From Tessaracoccus flavus (GTDB lineage Bacteria; Actinomycetota; Actinomycetes; Propionibacteriales; Propionibacteriaceae), in the NCBI RefSeq assembly GCF_001997295.1, contig NZ_CP019605.1, positions 2,542,001 to 2,606,000 on the forward strand: a DNA stretch of 64,000 bases, written 5' to 3'. Shown here one piece after another: positions 19,801 through 26,317 of this stretch. The stretch's first letter is position 1. Each line of letters starts with the position of its first letter. The notes below the pieces were generated by a model. The model searched no databases, was not told the DNA's origin, and saw only the letters and a program-made list of their open reading frames with translations. Position numbers and translations under genes: made by a program.

Positions 19801-20238
19801 CTGCGCGATCGCGTCATCGCCTGCGACGGCGGTGCCGGTGTCCGTCAACGGCGCGGAGACACCCACGCGGTTGGTGGCCGAATCGAAGGAGAACGTGAGC
19901 TCAACCTCGGCGGCGGGATTGATGATCGCGTCACCACCGCGGTTGTTGTTGGGGCCGTAAGCCTGGTCCCAGTCGCCGTCCAGCACGATCTTGAACTTCT
20001 GTTCGCCAGCGGGGACCGTGAAGGTACCCGTGTAGACGCCGTCGCCGTCAGGATCGGTCAATGCCGTGTCCGTGCAGGCGGGGTCCCAGTCGCTTGCGCA
20101 GCCGGCCAGTGTCTGGAAACTTCCAGCCACCACTGGGCTGACTGCGGCGGCCGCCGGTGTAGCTACACCGATGACCAGAGAACTCGCCGCTAAGGCGAGA
20201 GCGCTACCTGCTGCTAACAGGCGCTTCATGGGTTGCAT
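13837..20238 (-). CDS. Secreted bifunctional alpha-amylase/pullulanase
   Basis: A 2133-residue extracellular starch-degrading enzyme. Order: signal peptide (1-32, ending PAAAA); pullulanase-type X25 starch module (about 35-125); GH13 alpha-amylase domain (about 150-620) with DGFRIDTVKH nucleophile, FGEVYD acid and FLGNHDMGR; linker; two more X25-like modules (about 820-1020) sharing NYGVDGxPxGxN; a pullulanase N-terminal/CBM48 region; a GH13 type I pullulanase domain (about 1290-1850) with DKVYNHT, DGFRFDLMGHHS, IYGEGWNFGE and VDAHDNE; an Ig-like domain (about 1900-1985); and a two-repeat Trp/Cys tail (about 2000-2133). It should cut both alpha-1,4 and alpha-1,6 bonds. The ATG at 20238 follows GAGGGAG. 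LacI-type operators sit at its promoter. Confidence 0.95.
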   Translation of the reverse strand: MQPMKRLLAAGSALALAASSLVIGVATPAAAAVSPVVAGSFQTLAGCASDWDPACTDTALTDPDGDGVYTGTFTVPAGEQKFKIVLDGDWDQAYGPNNNRGGDAIINPAAEVELTFSFDSATNRVGVSAPLTDTGTAVAGDDAIAQPAVRQGDVENFYFVLTDRFANGDPSNDTGGIEGGRLDHGFDPTHNGFYHGGDIAGLVDQLDYIEGLGTTAIWLTPSFTNRAVQGVDAGYHGYWVTDFTTIDPHLGGNEALTELTTAAHERGMKVYFDIITNHTADGIDYEEGQYTYIDTATEPYRNAAGEPIDVDALAGSDTWPALDPEVSFAYTPVAREGVVKTPSWLNDLTLYHNRGNSTWSGESVTHGDFDGLDDLMTEHPTVVDGMIDIYKAWMDMGIDGFRIDTVKHVNFEFWEEWTDAISDHADAINPDFFMFGEVYDADPGLLAPYVRKTEMDATLDFAFQSRATNFAKGFTTKGMSDLFTADDLYLTADTSAATIPTFLGNHDMGRIGYLLAGSDQREDRSVLAHQLMYLTRGQPVVYYGDEQGFVGIGNDKSARQDMFATEVDEYATQPLLDGTIAGSQDRYLTDARLYTEIAELAQLREDNPALADGAQIELHMTDGAGVYAFSRVDREEKIEYVVALNNATTDQTVDVNTLTPSAAYAPVYNGTAVTATADGVVGLTVPALSAVVLKADRTVAAGAGVPTLGLADGASLSGDTAPVSATVTADRWAETTFAMRELGSTDWQTIGVAEDDTPRVFADVSALATGSLLEVRAVTVDAAGAIGGDSALAVVGQDLSLTATGTDPGNPGDLVISVPGSMNAAMGCAGDWEPGCAEARLSLDENSGLYTGAWDLPAGAYEWKVAYNGSWDENYGVDGVPGGGNFSLTTGGRNVTFFHNPDTKLSWAVHTDDIVTLPGSWQAALGCPGDWQPECLATAMRPVGDGTWVFETDQLPAGSYELKVAINRSWAENYGVDGAPDGANYQLTVNAGDVIKVTYDETTHVLTFEQSNPPLAGVGQAWAQWLTPTTIAWPRTLVQGDPATLSFALHHSADGSVDNDATGGETIDLTYGGALPADLVEQYPHLSNYVALTLAEADAARAAELLEGELLVSAADGDELKAATGVQIPGVLDSLYGDDLADADLGPAWDGDTLTLSVWAPTAQDVALLRWPADGTGDPVRVEATRADDGSWSVSGDRTWEDAQYLWAIDVYVPSLDEVVTNEVTDPYSLALTLNSTRSVVVDLDNPELAPEQWASTESPTVLNDASRAIWEVHVRDFSIRDETVPAEDRGTYKAFTHAESDGMTHLAELADAGIDTVHLLPTFDIATIEEDRSKQLTPDIPSDAGPASEEQQAAVAAVADQDAFNWGYDPFHYTTPEGSYATDANQVGGDRTYEFRQMVGALHATGLQVVLDKVYNHTAQSGQSEKSVLDKVVPGYYHRLSLSGTVETSTCCQNIATEHAAAEKLMVDSVVTWAKDYKVDGFRFDLMGHHSRANMEAVRAALDELTLAEDGVDGSSIYIYGEGWNFGEVADNARFYQATQGQLDGTGIGAFNDRLRDAVHGGGPFDEDHRVLQGFGTGLYTDPNGLNPATSDEQRASLMHAADLIRIGMAGNLEDYTFEAADGTVKRGDQLDYNGSPAAYATMPQESVNYVDAHDNETLYDLGIMKLPVDTSMADRVRMNTVSLATVTLGQSPSFWHAGTEILRSKSLDRDSYNSGDHFNEVDWSLAENTFGSGLPSAEKNSDKWPIMKPLLENPDLKPDTEAMTEAKAQALDLLRLRKSTPLLTLGSADLVHERVTFPNAGDEAIPGLILMAVADHGFETDVDPALDGVLVAINGTPDAIDVAVPDLADWDLVLSDIQADGSDEVVKATAFADGTLSIPARTAALLVAKSADVPVDDTTGPVITPIAPVHATQGKSVTVEVKATDDSLPLVYSATGLPAGLAIDSATGVISGIPTGYGTFHATVTVTDQAGNASSTTVRFNVARAPYVFVPSAPYTKPGTHFVNGRQWMTTCEPYSQTVRCRTLIWASVVNRTGNTFTIERGWAFNNLTYLPFMTRQQWANNPLGHTGEWTADDGSKWRTECDTALTGANGCRTFRWTTVYNAVRSEKSGDYDFTQENKWVFNNMVMFRPW

Positions 20239-20301
20239 GTGACTCCCTCGTCGCTATGTGTCGTCGCCCGTGCGCCACCGTGCGCCAGAGCTGGTCCGGA
20301 C

Positions 20302-20331
20302 ACCATAACCACGCAAAACACGGTCTGTAAA
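20302..20331 (-). promoter_or_regulatory. Predicted amylase-pullulanase promoter
   Basis: On the minus strand a -35 TTTACA (20331-20326), an 18-nt spacer and a -10 TATGGT (20307-20302) fit a housekeeping promoter. The first operator motif overlaps the -35 box. Confidence 0.6.
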
Positions 20332-20373
20332 GCGCTTGCAAGAAATTACAAGCGCTTGCAGCGAATCTGCAAC
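20329..20373. promoter_or_regulatory. Tandem LacI/MalR-type operators
   Basis: AGCGCTTGCA occurs at 20331-20340 and again at 20351-20360, exactly 20 bp apart. The second sits in the palindrome CAAGCGCTTG (20349-20358). A further inverted repeat, TTGCAG-N5-CTGCAA, begins inside the second copy. CTTGCA-type half-sites are typical of MalR/CcpA-class LacI regulators of starch and maltose genes. The regulator itself is not obvious in the window. Confidence 0.7.
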
Positions 20374-20568
20374 GATTTCGCGCTCACGAGCACGGAAACA
20401 CCCTCATGGCATTCAGGGCGCCCAGACGGCCTGCACATGTTGATCGTTCAACTGGCTGGTCGCCGCCCAGGTGCTGGCCCCGGTTACCGGAGAGAGGCGC
20501 TCAGCCGCGCGCGTCCGTAGCGACGTGCGCGGGGTGGTTCCTGGCTGGTCGCTCTTCCTGCGGTCCTC

Positions 20569-20809
20569 TGCAACTGAGATGCTGCAGACGATGATGAAGG
20601 CCACGGTCGACTCCGGCACCGACAAGTCACTCAAGGGCGTGATGACCGGGGCCAAGACGGGCACCGCGCAGTGGGGCAAGGCGGGCGCCCTGCAGACCCA
20701 CGCCTGGATGATCGCCTACAACGACAAGTACGCCGTGGCGTCGTTCGTCGAGGTGGGCGACAGCGGCGGGTCGACGGCGGCCCCGCTGATCCTCCAGCTG
20801 TTCCGGTAG
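20569..20809 (+). pseudogene. C-terminal remnant of a penicillin-binding protein
   Basis: About 80 codons ending at 20809 match the C-terminal end of a class B PBP transpeptidase domain. They include the KTGTA motif (GVMTGAKTGTAQWGKAG) and THAWMIAYNDKYAVASFVEVG. The catalytic serine (SxxK) and SxN motifs and the whole N-terminus are missing. Upstream sequence in the same frame is unrelated. It is a decayed gene fragment rather than a functional enzyme. It directly precedes the maltose-type ABC operon. Confidence 0.85.
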
Positions 20810-20878
20810 CCGTACGCCAGGAGAGAAATCGGTGGAACGCGGCCTTCCTGCAACCCCGAACCGTGCCACAGTTCGACC

Positions 20879-22183
20879 ATGAACCTGAATCGTCGCACCC
20901 TCCTGCTCGCCGGTGGCGGTCTCTCGGCAGCCGCCGTCCTCGCCGCCTGTGGCAACAACAACCCGCTTTCGTCCGAATCGCCCACCGGCACCGCCCCCTC
21001 GGGTAGCCCGTCAGGTTCGGCCCCCGCCTCCGACGTCACGCTGACGCAGTGGTACCACGAGTACGGCGAGGCCGGCGTGAAGGAGGCCGTCGAGAGGTAC
21101 GCGGCCGAGTACACCGGCGCCAAGGTCGAGGTGAAGTGGACCCCCGGCGAGTACGCCAAGATCCTCGCGGCCCAGCTGCTCACCGACGACGTCCCCGACG
21201 TCTTCGAGGTGGAGCAGGGCGGCAGCCTCGACATGATCCGTTCGGGTCAGCTTGAGCCCCTCAACGACATCATCGATCCGGTCAAGGACCAGTTCAACCC
21301 CGCCGTCATCAAGCGCTTCACGTTCGAGGACAAGATCTACGGCGTCCCGCAGACCATCGACATGCAGCTGCTGTACTACCGGCCCTCGCTGCTCGAGGCG
21401 AAGAACATCGCCGTGCCCACCACCTTCGAGGAGCTCGTCGCGGCCGCCAACGCCGTCAAGACCTCCGACATCGGCGGCTTCTTCGCCGGCAACGACGGCG
21501 GCGTCGGCGTGCTCGGCACCATCCTGCTGTGGGCCTCGGGCCACGAGCAGCTCAACGAGGAGCGCACCGAGGCCGCGTTCCTCACCGACGACTTCTACAA
21601 CGCGCTGGTGGCCTACCGCGACTTCTCGAAGTCTGGCGGAGTCCTCCAGGCCGCGTCGGCCGAATGGTACGACCCGGGCGCCTTCGTCAACGGCGAGGCC
21701 GCGTTCCAGTGGGGCGGCCTGTGGTCGCTGCCCGCGATCAAGGAGGCCCACGGCGACGACGTCGGCGTCATCGCGTTCCCCGCGATCGGTGCCAAGGGAC
21801 GCCCGGTGGTGCCGTTCGGCGCGTTCGGCGCCTGCGTCGCGGCGAAGGGCAAGAACGTCCAGGCCGCCAAGGACTTCGTCAAGTGGCTGTGGATCGACCA
21901 GGAGGACAAGCAGGTCGACTTCTCCAACGCCTACGGCACCCACGTGCCCGCCAAGGTCGCGCTGGTGCCCAAGGCCGACAAGCTCGCCGACGGCGCCGGT
22001 GCGGACGCCGCGAAGTACGTCGCCGAGAACGGCTTCACCAACGACATCATGTGGTCGGGTGCGCTGGGCGACGCGTTCAACGCCGCCGTCAGCAACGTCA
22101 TCAAGAACGACGCCGACCCGGAGGCCGAGTTCGCCGGCTTCGCCGAGAAGGCCAAGACCGAGTTGGCCAAGCTGAAGGGCTAA
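20879..22183 (+). CDS. ABC sugar-binding lipoprotein (MalE-like)
   Basis: A 434-residue extracellular solute-binding protein of the MalE/TogB type. The N-terminus MNLNRRTLLLAGGGLSAAAV followed by LAACG is a lipobox with an RR pair, suggesting a Tat-exported lipoprotein. The mature part has PDVFEVEQGG, FAGNDGGVGV and WGGLWSLPAI typical of cluster-1 binding proteins. It is first in an operon with two permeases (8-nt gap). No ATPase gene is present, so it probably shares a general MsiK-type ATPase. No strong ribosome site precedes the ATG. The neighbouring amylase-pullulanase makes malto-oligosaccharides the likely ligand, though that is inference. Confidence 0.9.
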   Translation: MNLNRRTLLLAGGGLSAAAVLAACGNNNPLSSESPTGTAPSGSPSGSAPASDVTLTQWYHEYGEAGVKEAVERYAAEYTGAKVEVKWTPGEYAKILAAQLLTDDVPDVFEVEQGGSLDMIRSGQLEPLNDIIDPVKDQFNPAVIKRFTFEDKIYGVPQTIDMQLLYYRPSLLEAKNIAVPTTFEELVAAANAVKTSDIGGFFAGNDGGVGVLGTILLWASGHEQLNEERTEAAFLTDDFYNALVAYRDFSKSGGVLQAASAEWYDPGAFVNGEAAFQWGGLWSLPAIKEAHGDDVGVIAFPAIGAKGRPVVPFGAFGACVAAKGKNVQAAKDFVKWLWIDQEDKQVDFSNAYGTHVPAKVALVPKADKLADGAGADAAKYVAENGFTNDIMWSGALGDAFNAAVSNVIKNDADPEAEFAGFAEKAKTELAKLKG

Positions 22184-22191
22184 CCTGCCCG

Positions 22192-23109
22192 ATGTTGAAG
22201 CGGCTGCGCGGACGCCAGGGACGCAACCTGTGGTTCCTGGCCTTCGTCGCGCCGTTCTTCCTGGGGCTCGCGGCGTTCGTGTACGTGCCCATCGCGTGGA
22301 GCGCGTACCTGTCGTTCTTCGACGCGCGCAACACCGTCACCCCCACCAAGTTCGTGGGGCTGGGCAACTACGCCTACCTGCTGCAGGACAAGCTGTTCCT
22401 CAACTCGCTGCTGGTGTTCGCGATCTTCGCGATCTTCATCGTGCCGCTCACCTACGTGTGCTCGCTGGGCCTCGCCCTGCTGCTGAACAACCTCAAGTAC
22501 GGTCAGGCGTTCTTCCGGTCGGTGTTCTTCATCCCGACGGCGGTCAGCTACGTCATCGCCGCCATCATCTGGCGCTTCGTGTTCTTCAACGGTGCCCGCT
22601 TCGGCATGATCAACTCGTTCATCCGCAGCGCCGGCGGCGACCCGGTGAACTGGCTCGGCGGTGGGAACAACCTCTACTGGGTCGCGCTGGTGAGCGTCCG
22701 CCTGTGGCTGCAGGTGGGCTTCTACATGATCTTGTTCATCGCCGGCCTCAACCAGATCCCCCGCGAGACGTACGAGGCGGCAGCCCTCGACGGCGCCTCC
22801 GGTTGGCGGTTGCTGCGCTGGATCACGCTGCCCCAACTGCGGGCCGCGAGCGTCGCCGTCCTCATGCTGCTGTTCATCAACGCCTTCCAGGCCTTCGACG
22901 AGTTCTTCAACATGCTGAGCTCGATCGGCCAGTACCCGCCCTATGGTCGCCCCCCGCTGGTGCATCTGTACCTCATCGCCTTCGGCGGCGGCCAGCAGGA
23001 TCTCGGCGTCGGCGGCGCGGGCACCATCATCCTCACCGCGATCATCGTGGTGTTCGGCCTCGGCCAGAACTGGGTACTCGGCCGCAACGAGCGGAGGGGC
23101 GCGCGATGA
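22192..23109 (+). CDS. ABC sugar permease, MalF type
   Basis: A 305-residue inner-membrane permease with six predicted helices. The conserved cytoplasmic loop EAAALDGASGWRLLRWITLPQL is the EAA motif that docks the ATPase. The ATG at 22192 is 8 nt after the binding-protein stop; an in-frame extension further upstream has no membrane-protein character. The stop overlaps the next start as ATGA. It partners the following MalG-type permease. Confidence 0.93.
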   Translation: MLKRLRGRQGRNLWFLAFVAPFFLGLAAFVYVPIAWSAYLSFFDARNTVTPTKFVGLGNYAYLLQDKLFLNSLLVFAIFAIFIVPLTYVCSLGLALLLNNLKYGQAFFRSVFFIPTAVSYVIAAIIWRFVFFNGARFGMINSFIRSAGGDPVNWLGGGNNLYWVALVSVRLWLQVGFYMILFIAGLNQIPRETYEAAALDGASGWRLLRWITLPQLRAASVAVLMLLFINAFQAFDEFFNMLSSIGQYPPYGRPPLVHLYLIAFGGGQQDLGVGGAGTIILTAIIVVFGLGQNWVLGRNERRGAR

Positions 23110-23930
23110 AGGGCAACCGGGTGCTGACGTCGGTGCGCTACGGCGTGCTGGTCGCGCTGGCGCTGCTGTTCCTGCTGCCGTTCTACGTGATCGTCCGCAA
23201 CGCGTTCTCGACGCAGGGCAACATCACCGCCCCGCGCTGGAACTGGCTGCCCGACCAGTTCAACCTGACCAACCTCGACTCGCTGCTGGCCAACGACTCG
23301 ATCGGCATCGGCCGGGCCATGCTCAACAGCGGGATCATGGCGGTGCTGCAGACCGGCGGCACCGTCGTCGTGTCCGTCATGGCGGGCTACGCGCTGGCCC
23401 GCTACACGCACCGGCTGGCGAAGTTCCTGCTCGGGCTGACGTTGTTCACGCTGATGGTGCCGGCGACGACGACGTTCCTGCCGATGTTCATCATGACGGC
23501 GCAGCTGGGCTGGGTCGACACCTTCCGGGGCCTGGTGATCCCGGGCATGTTCTCCGCGTTCGCGACCTACCTGTTCCGGCAGTTCTTCCTGGACTTCCCC
23601 GTCGAACTGGAGGACGCGGCGCTCGTCGACGGGTGCAACCCGTGGACGGCGTTCTGGCGGATCGTCGCGCCGAACTCCACCGGCATCATCGCGGCGGTGA
23701 GCACGATCATCCTGATCGGGTCATGGAACGCGTTCCTGTGGCCCACGTTGATCGGCCGCGACGCGACCCGCACGGTCCAGGTGGCGTTGAGCCAGTTCAT
23801 GACCAGCCAGGGGGTGCGCTATCCGGAGCTGTTCATGGGGTCGCTGGTCGCGATCCTGCCGATGCTCGCGGTGTTCCTGTTCCTGCAGCGCTATCTGGTG
23901 CAGGGGCTGACGACGTCGGGCATCCGCTGA
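23106..23930 (+). CDS. ABC sugar permease, MalG type
   Basis: A 274-residue permease with six helices. The EAA loop is ELEDAALVDGCNPWTAFWRIV and the C-terminus is QRYLVQGLTTSGIR, both typical of the MalG family. It starts at the ATG at 23106, overlapping the MalF-type stop by 4 nt. With its partner it forms the membrane channel of the importer. The ATP-binding subunit is not encoded here. Confidence 0.94.
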   Translation: MKGNRVLTSVRYGVLVALALLFLLPFYVIVRNAFSTQGNITAPRWNWLPDQFNLTNLDSLLANDSIGIGRAMLNSGIMAVLQTGGTVVVSVMAGYALARYTHRLAKFLLGLTLFTLMVPATTTFLPMFIMTAQLGWVDTFRGLVIPGMFSAFATYLFRQFFLDFPVELEDAALVDGCNPWTAFWRIVAPNSTGIIAAVSTIILIGSWNAFLWPTLIGRDATRTVQVALSQFMTSQGVRYPELFMGSLVAILPMLAVFLFLQRYLVQGLTTSGIR

Positions 23931-23985
23931 GCGTCCTTCGTGGGGCGCCGGCTTCGCGCGGGGGCCCCTCAGGAACCGGCTGCGG

Positions 23986-24300
23986 TCAGTGGGCGTCGGA
24001 GGCGCTGGCGAAGGTGCCCTCCGCGCGGCGGACGCCGTGGACCCGGTGCTTCGGGACCAGGTCGTCGAGAAAGCCGTAGCGCTCGAGCTTGCCCGCCGCC
24101 GACACGTCGCCGTCGGCCGCGCGGAGCTTCACGCACCTCCACCAGTCGGAGATGTCACCCCAGCCGGGGGCCGCGAGCGACCCGCCGAACTGCTGCACCG
24201 CCAACGACGAACACAGCGACGCGAACGCCAACCGGTGCCCCAACGGCCAGCCGGCGAGCACGCCCAGCACCGACGCCGCCGCGAACACGTCCCCCAGCCG
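23986..24300 (-). pseudogene. C-terminal fragment of a PfkB-family sugar kinase
   Basis: About 105 codons on the minus strand keep the end of a ribokinase/PfkB protein. The substrate/anion motif, normally GAGD, is reduced to LGDVFAAASVLGVLAG. It is followed by GHRLAFASLCSSLAVQQFGG and a tail after GWGDISDWW. No kinase sequence precedes it; the DUF1707 gene ends 18 nt upstream. It is a truncation, probably from rearrangement near the right end of the maltose-type ABC operon. Confidence 0.75.
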
Positions 24301-24318
24301 GGGTGCCGGAGGAGGCGC

Positions 24319-24933
24319 TCAGCCGCGCGGGTCCCTGGCGGCTCGGAGCTTCACGTCGTTGCCGCCCCACCACAGGAAACCCTTGAGCACGAGGGTTCCG
24401 TTGGACCCGTCTCCCTGTGCCTCCGCCGCAATCCCGTTGCCGGCCATGATCGCCACCGATTGATCGATCACCCTGACCCCCTCCGGAACGACGACGTCGT
24501 TCCCGCCCATGATGGCGTGCAACGTGAGGGTGACGATGCGGCCCGGCCCCATGGCGGAGGTGAGATCGATGTTGTTGCCACCCCAGAAGGCCAGGTTTGA
24601 GAACTCTCGGGTGCCGCGCTGAAGCGTGACGTCGCGGCCAGACATGATGGACACACCGAACCCGGCGTCGGTCAGCCCGGTGTCGGGCAGATCATCCGGG
24701 CGGGGCACCACCGGGGCGCCGTCGGGCACTGCCAACGCGACGCCCTCTGGAAGGTCGGCGACGAGGGCGGGCAACTCGTCGGTGAATCTGGCCTTCAGTG
24801 CCTTCTCCTGCCTGTCCCGCATCTCCTCGAGATCCAGCCGACCCGCTTCGTAGGCGCGTTGCACCACGGTGAGTACCTGGTCACGGTCAGCGTCGCCGGC
24901 CCGCATCCGACGCTCGGGAAGATCTCGGCTCAT
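24319..24933 (-). CDS. DUF1707 (SHOCT-like) domain protein
   Basis: A 204-residue protein. The N-terminal DUF1707 domain (about 6-60: MRAGDADRDQVLTVVQRAYEAGRL, LEEMRDRQEKALKA, DELPALVADLP) is a short helical domain common in actinobacteria. The C-terminal part (about 90-200) is a beta-rich region with repeated GGNN/GGND turns (FWGGNNIDLT, IMGGNDVVVP, WWGGNDVKL), resembling cell-wall-active antibiotic-response proteins. No signal peptide or membrane helix is seen. The ATG is at 24933. A role in cell-envelope response is possible but unproven. Confidence 0.85.
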   Translation of the reverse strand: MSRDLPERRMRAGDADRDQVLTVVQRAYEAGRLDLEEMRDRQEKALKARFTDELPALVADLPEGVALAVPDGAPVVPRPDDLPDTGLTDAGFGVSIMSGRDVTLQRGTREFSNLAFWGGNNIDLTSAMGPGRIVTLTLHAIMGGNDVVVPEGVRVIDQSVAIMAGNGIAAEAQGDGSNGTLVLKGFLWWGGNDVKLRAARDPRG

Positions 24934-25003
24934 AGCCCCAACCTACGCCTCCTCCCGGACACACGACGCGGGAACGGGGGCACAACTCCCCCGGACATGC
25001 GAA

Positions 25004-25052
25004 ACCGCCCGGATCGTGTGCCACGCCAAGGCGCGGCCCAGATCCGGGCGGT
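25004..25052 (-). terminator. Terminator of the sugar importer operon
   Basis: ACCGCCCGGATC (25004-25015) pairs perfectly with GATCCGGGCGGT (25041-25052). The loop holds a smaller stem (GCCGCGCC with GGCGTGGC, minus strand). TTTC follows on the minus strand. It lies 13 nt after the binding-protein stop. Confidence 0.7.
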
Positions 25053-25065
25053 ATTCAGGAAGGCG

Positions 25066-26223
25066 TCAGCCGGCGAGGTTGTCCTCGAAGAGCTTGAGGC
25101 GATCGGCGTCGTCCGCGAAAACCTCAGCCGCATTGTCCTTGGTCACGACGACCGGGTCGAGCTGGTAGATGTCCACGTCCTTGGCGCCGTTGGGCTCCTG
25201 GGCATCGGCGGCAGGAAGACCGGAGCCCGACTGCAGGGCCTGGATGAGCTCGACGGTCTTGGCCACGAGAGCGTCCGTGGGCTTCGCGACCGTGGAGTAC
25301 TGCTCACCCTTGGCGATGGAAACGATGGATTCGTTCTCGGCATCCAGTCCGTCGACGACGGGGATGGTGGTCTGGCCGGCCTGCTTCACCGAGGTGAGGA
25401 TGGCACGGGCGATGCCGTCGTTCGGCGAGAGCACGCCGTGGATCTCCTTATCGGCGTAGAAGCCCGAGAGCAGGGAGTCCATGCGGGCCTGCGCCTTCGC
25501 GTTGTCCCAGTCCGGGGTTGCCACCTGGGTGAAGTCGGTCTGGCCGGAGACGACCACGAGGGTGCCGTCGTCGATCTTGGGCTGGAGCACGCTCATCGCA
25601 CCCTCGAAGAAGTTCGGCGCGTTGGGGTCGGCCGGGCCACCGCCGAAGAGCTCGATGTTGTACGGGCCGGGGCCAGTGGCCTCAAGTCCCTCAAGGAGCG
25701 ACTCGCCCTGCAGCTCGCCGGTGCGGATGGAGCCGAACTGGACCACCGCGTCGACGGCTTCGGTGTTCTCGATGAGACGGTCGTAGCCGATGACCGCAAC
25801 GCCCGCATCGCTTGCCTTGCTGAGGACGGAGCCAAGCTGGGTGCCGTCGACCGGTCCGACGACGATCACCTTGGCGCCCTGCTCGATCATCGCTTCGATC
25901 TGCTGCTGCTGCTGCGGCACCTTCTGGTCGGCGGTCTGGATCAGCGGGGTGAACCCAGCTTCGCGGAGTTGGGCGTCGAACATGGTCTCAGCCTCTTTCC
26001 AGTTCTGGGTGCCGAGCCAGGGCAACGCCACACCGATGGTGGCGTCTGCCGCGAATCCCTCGGAGCCGCTGGCCCCGTCGGTTGCGGCCTGGCTGCCGGA
26101 GGCTTGCGTGGTCGGAGCCGCCGGAGCGGAGGTCTCGGCGCCACGGCCCCCGCCGCAGGCGGAGAGGCCCAGGGTGGAGACGAGCACTGCAGCAAGTACC
26201 GCAGTTGTTCGGGTGAGCTTCAT
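25066..26223 (-). CDS. Sugar-binding lipoprotein, ChvE/XylF-like
   Basis: A 385-residue periplasmic-binding-protein-like lipoprotein: signal MKLTRTTAVLAAVLVSTLGL, lipobox LSACG, then a Ser/Ala/Thr linker. The mature fold belongs to the monosaccharide (ribose/xylose/galactose) class, with TIGVALPWLGTQNW, QQQQIEAMIEQGAKVIVVGPVDG, VIGYDRLIENTEAVDAVVQFG and LSPNDGIARAI. Overall it resembles multiple-sugar-binding ChvE. It is last in an operon with an ATPase and a permease. A shared LacI operator with the GH32 gene suggests fructose or short fructo-oligosaccharides as ligand; this is inference. Confidence 0.92.
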   Translation of the reverse strand: MKLTRTTAVLAAVLVSTLGLSACGGGRGAETSAPAAPTTQASGSQAATDGASGSEGFAADATIGVALPWLGTQNWKEAETMFDAQLREAGFTPLIQTADQKVPQQQQQIEAMIEQGAKVIVVGPVDGTQLGSVLSKASDAGVAVIGYDRLIENTEAVDAVVQFGSIRTGELQGESLLEGLEATGPGPYNIELFGGGPADPNAPNFFEGAMSVLQPKIDDGTLVVVSGQTDFTQVATPDWDNAKAQARMDSLLSGFYADKEIHGVLSPNDGIARAILTSVKQAGQTTIPVVDGLDAENESIVSIAKGEQYSTVAKPTDALVAKTVELIQALQSGSGLPAADAQEPNGAKDVDIYQLDPVVVTKDNAAEVFADDADRLKLFEDNLAG

Positions 26224-26317
26224 GATGGTCCTTTCGGAGTTTTTGGGCAGGGTTGCCCAGGGTGAGGGTGGTGAGAGTGAGATGAGTGGTTCGGTGGCCG
26301 ACGTCCGGCGACCGGGT

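Noticed and set aside
16321..20193. 1290-codon open frame on the plus strand, and a 761-codon one at 14035-16320
   Set aside because: Both are antisense shadows of the amylase-pullulanase gene. Their composition (Gly/Arg/Val/Asp-rich) reflects high GC in the opposite strand and shows no domains.
20495..20511. Remnant of a second DUF1707 gene
   Set aside because: Only the last few codons (D-x-R-G-stop) could match the gene ending at 24319; sequence further upstream is unrelated, so I kept it only as a short direct repeat.
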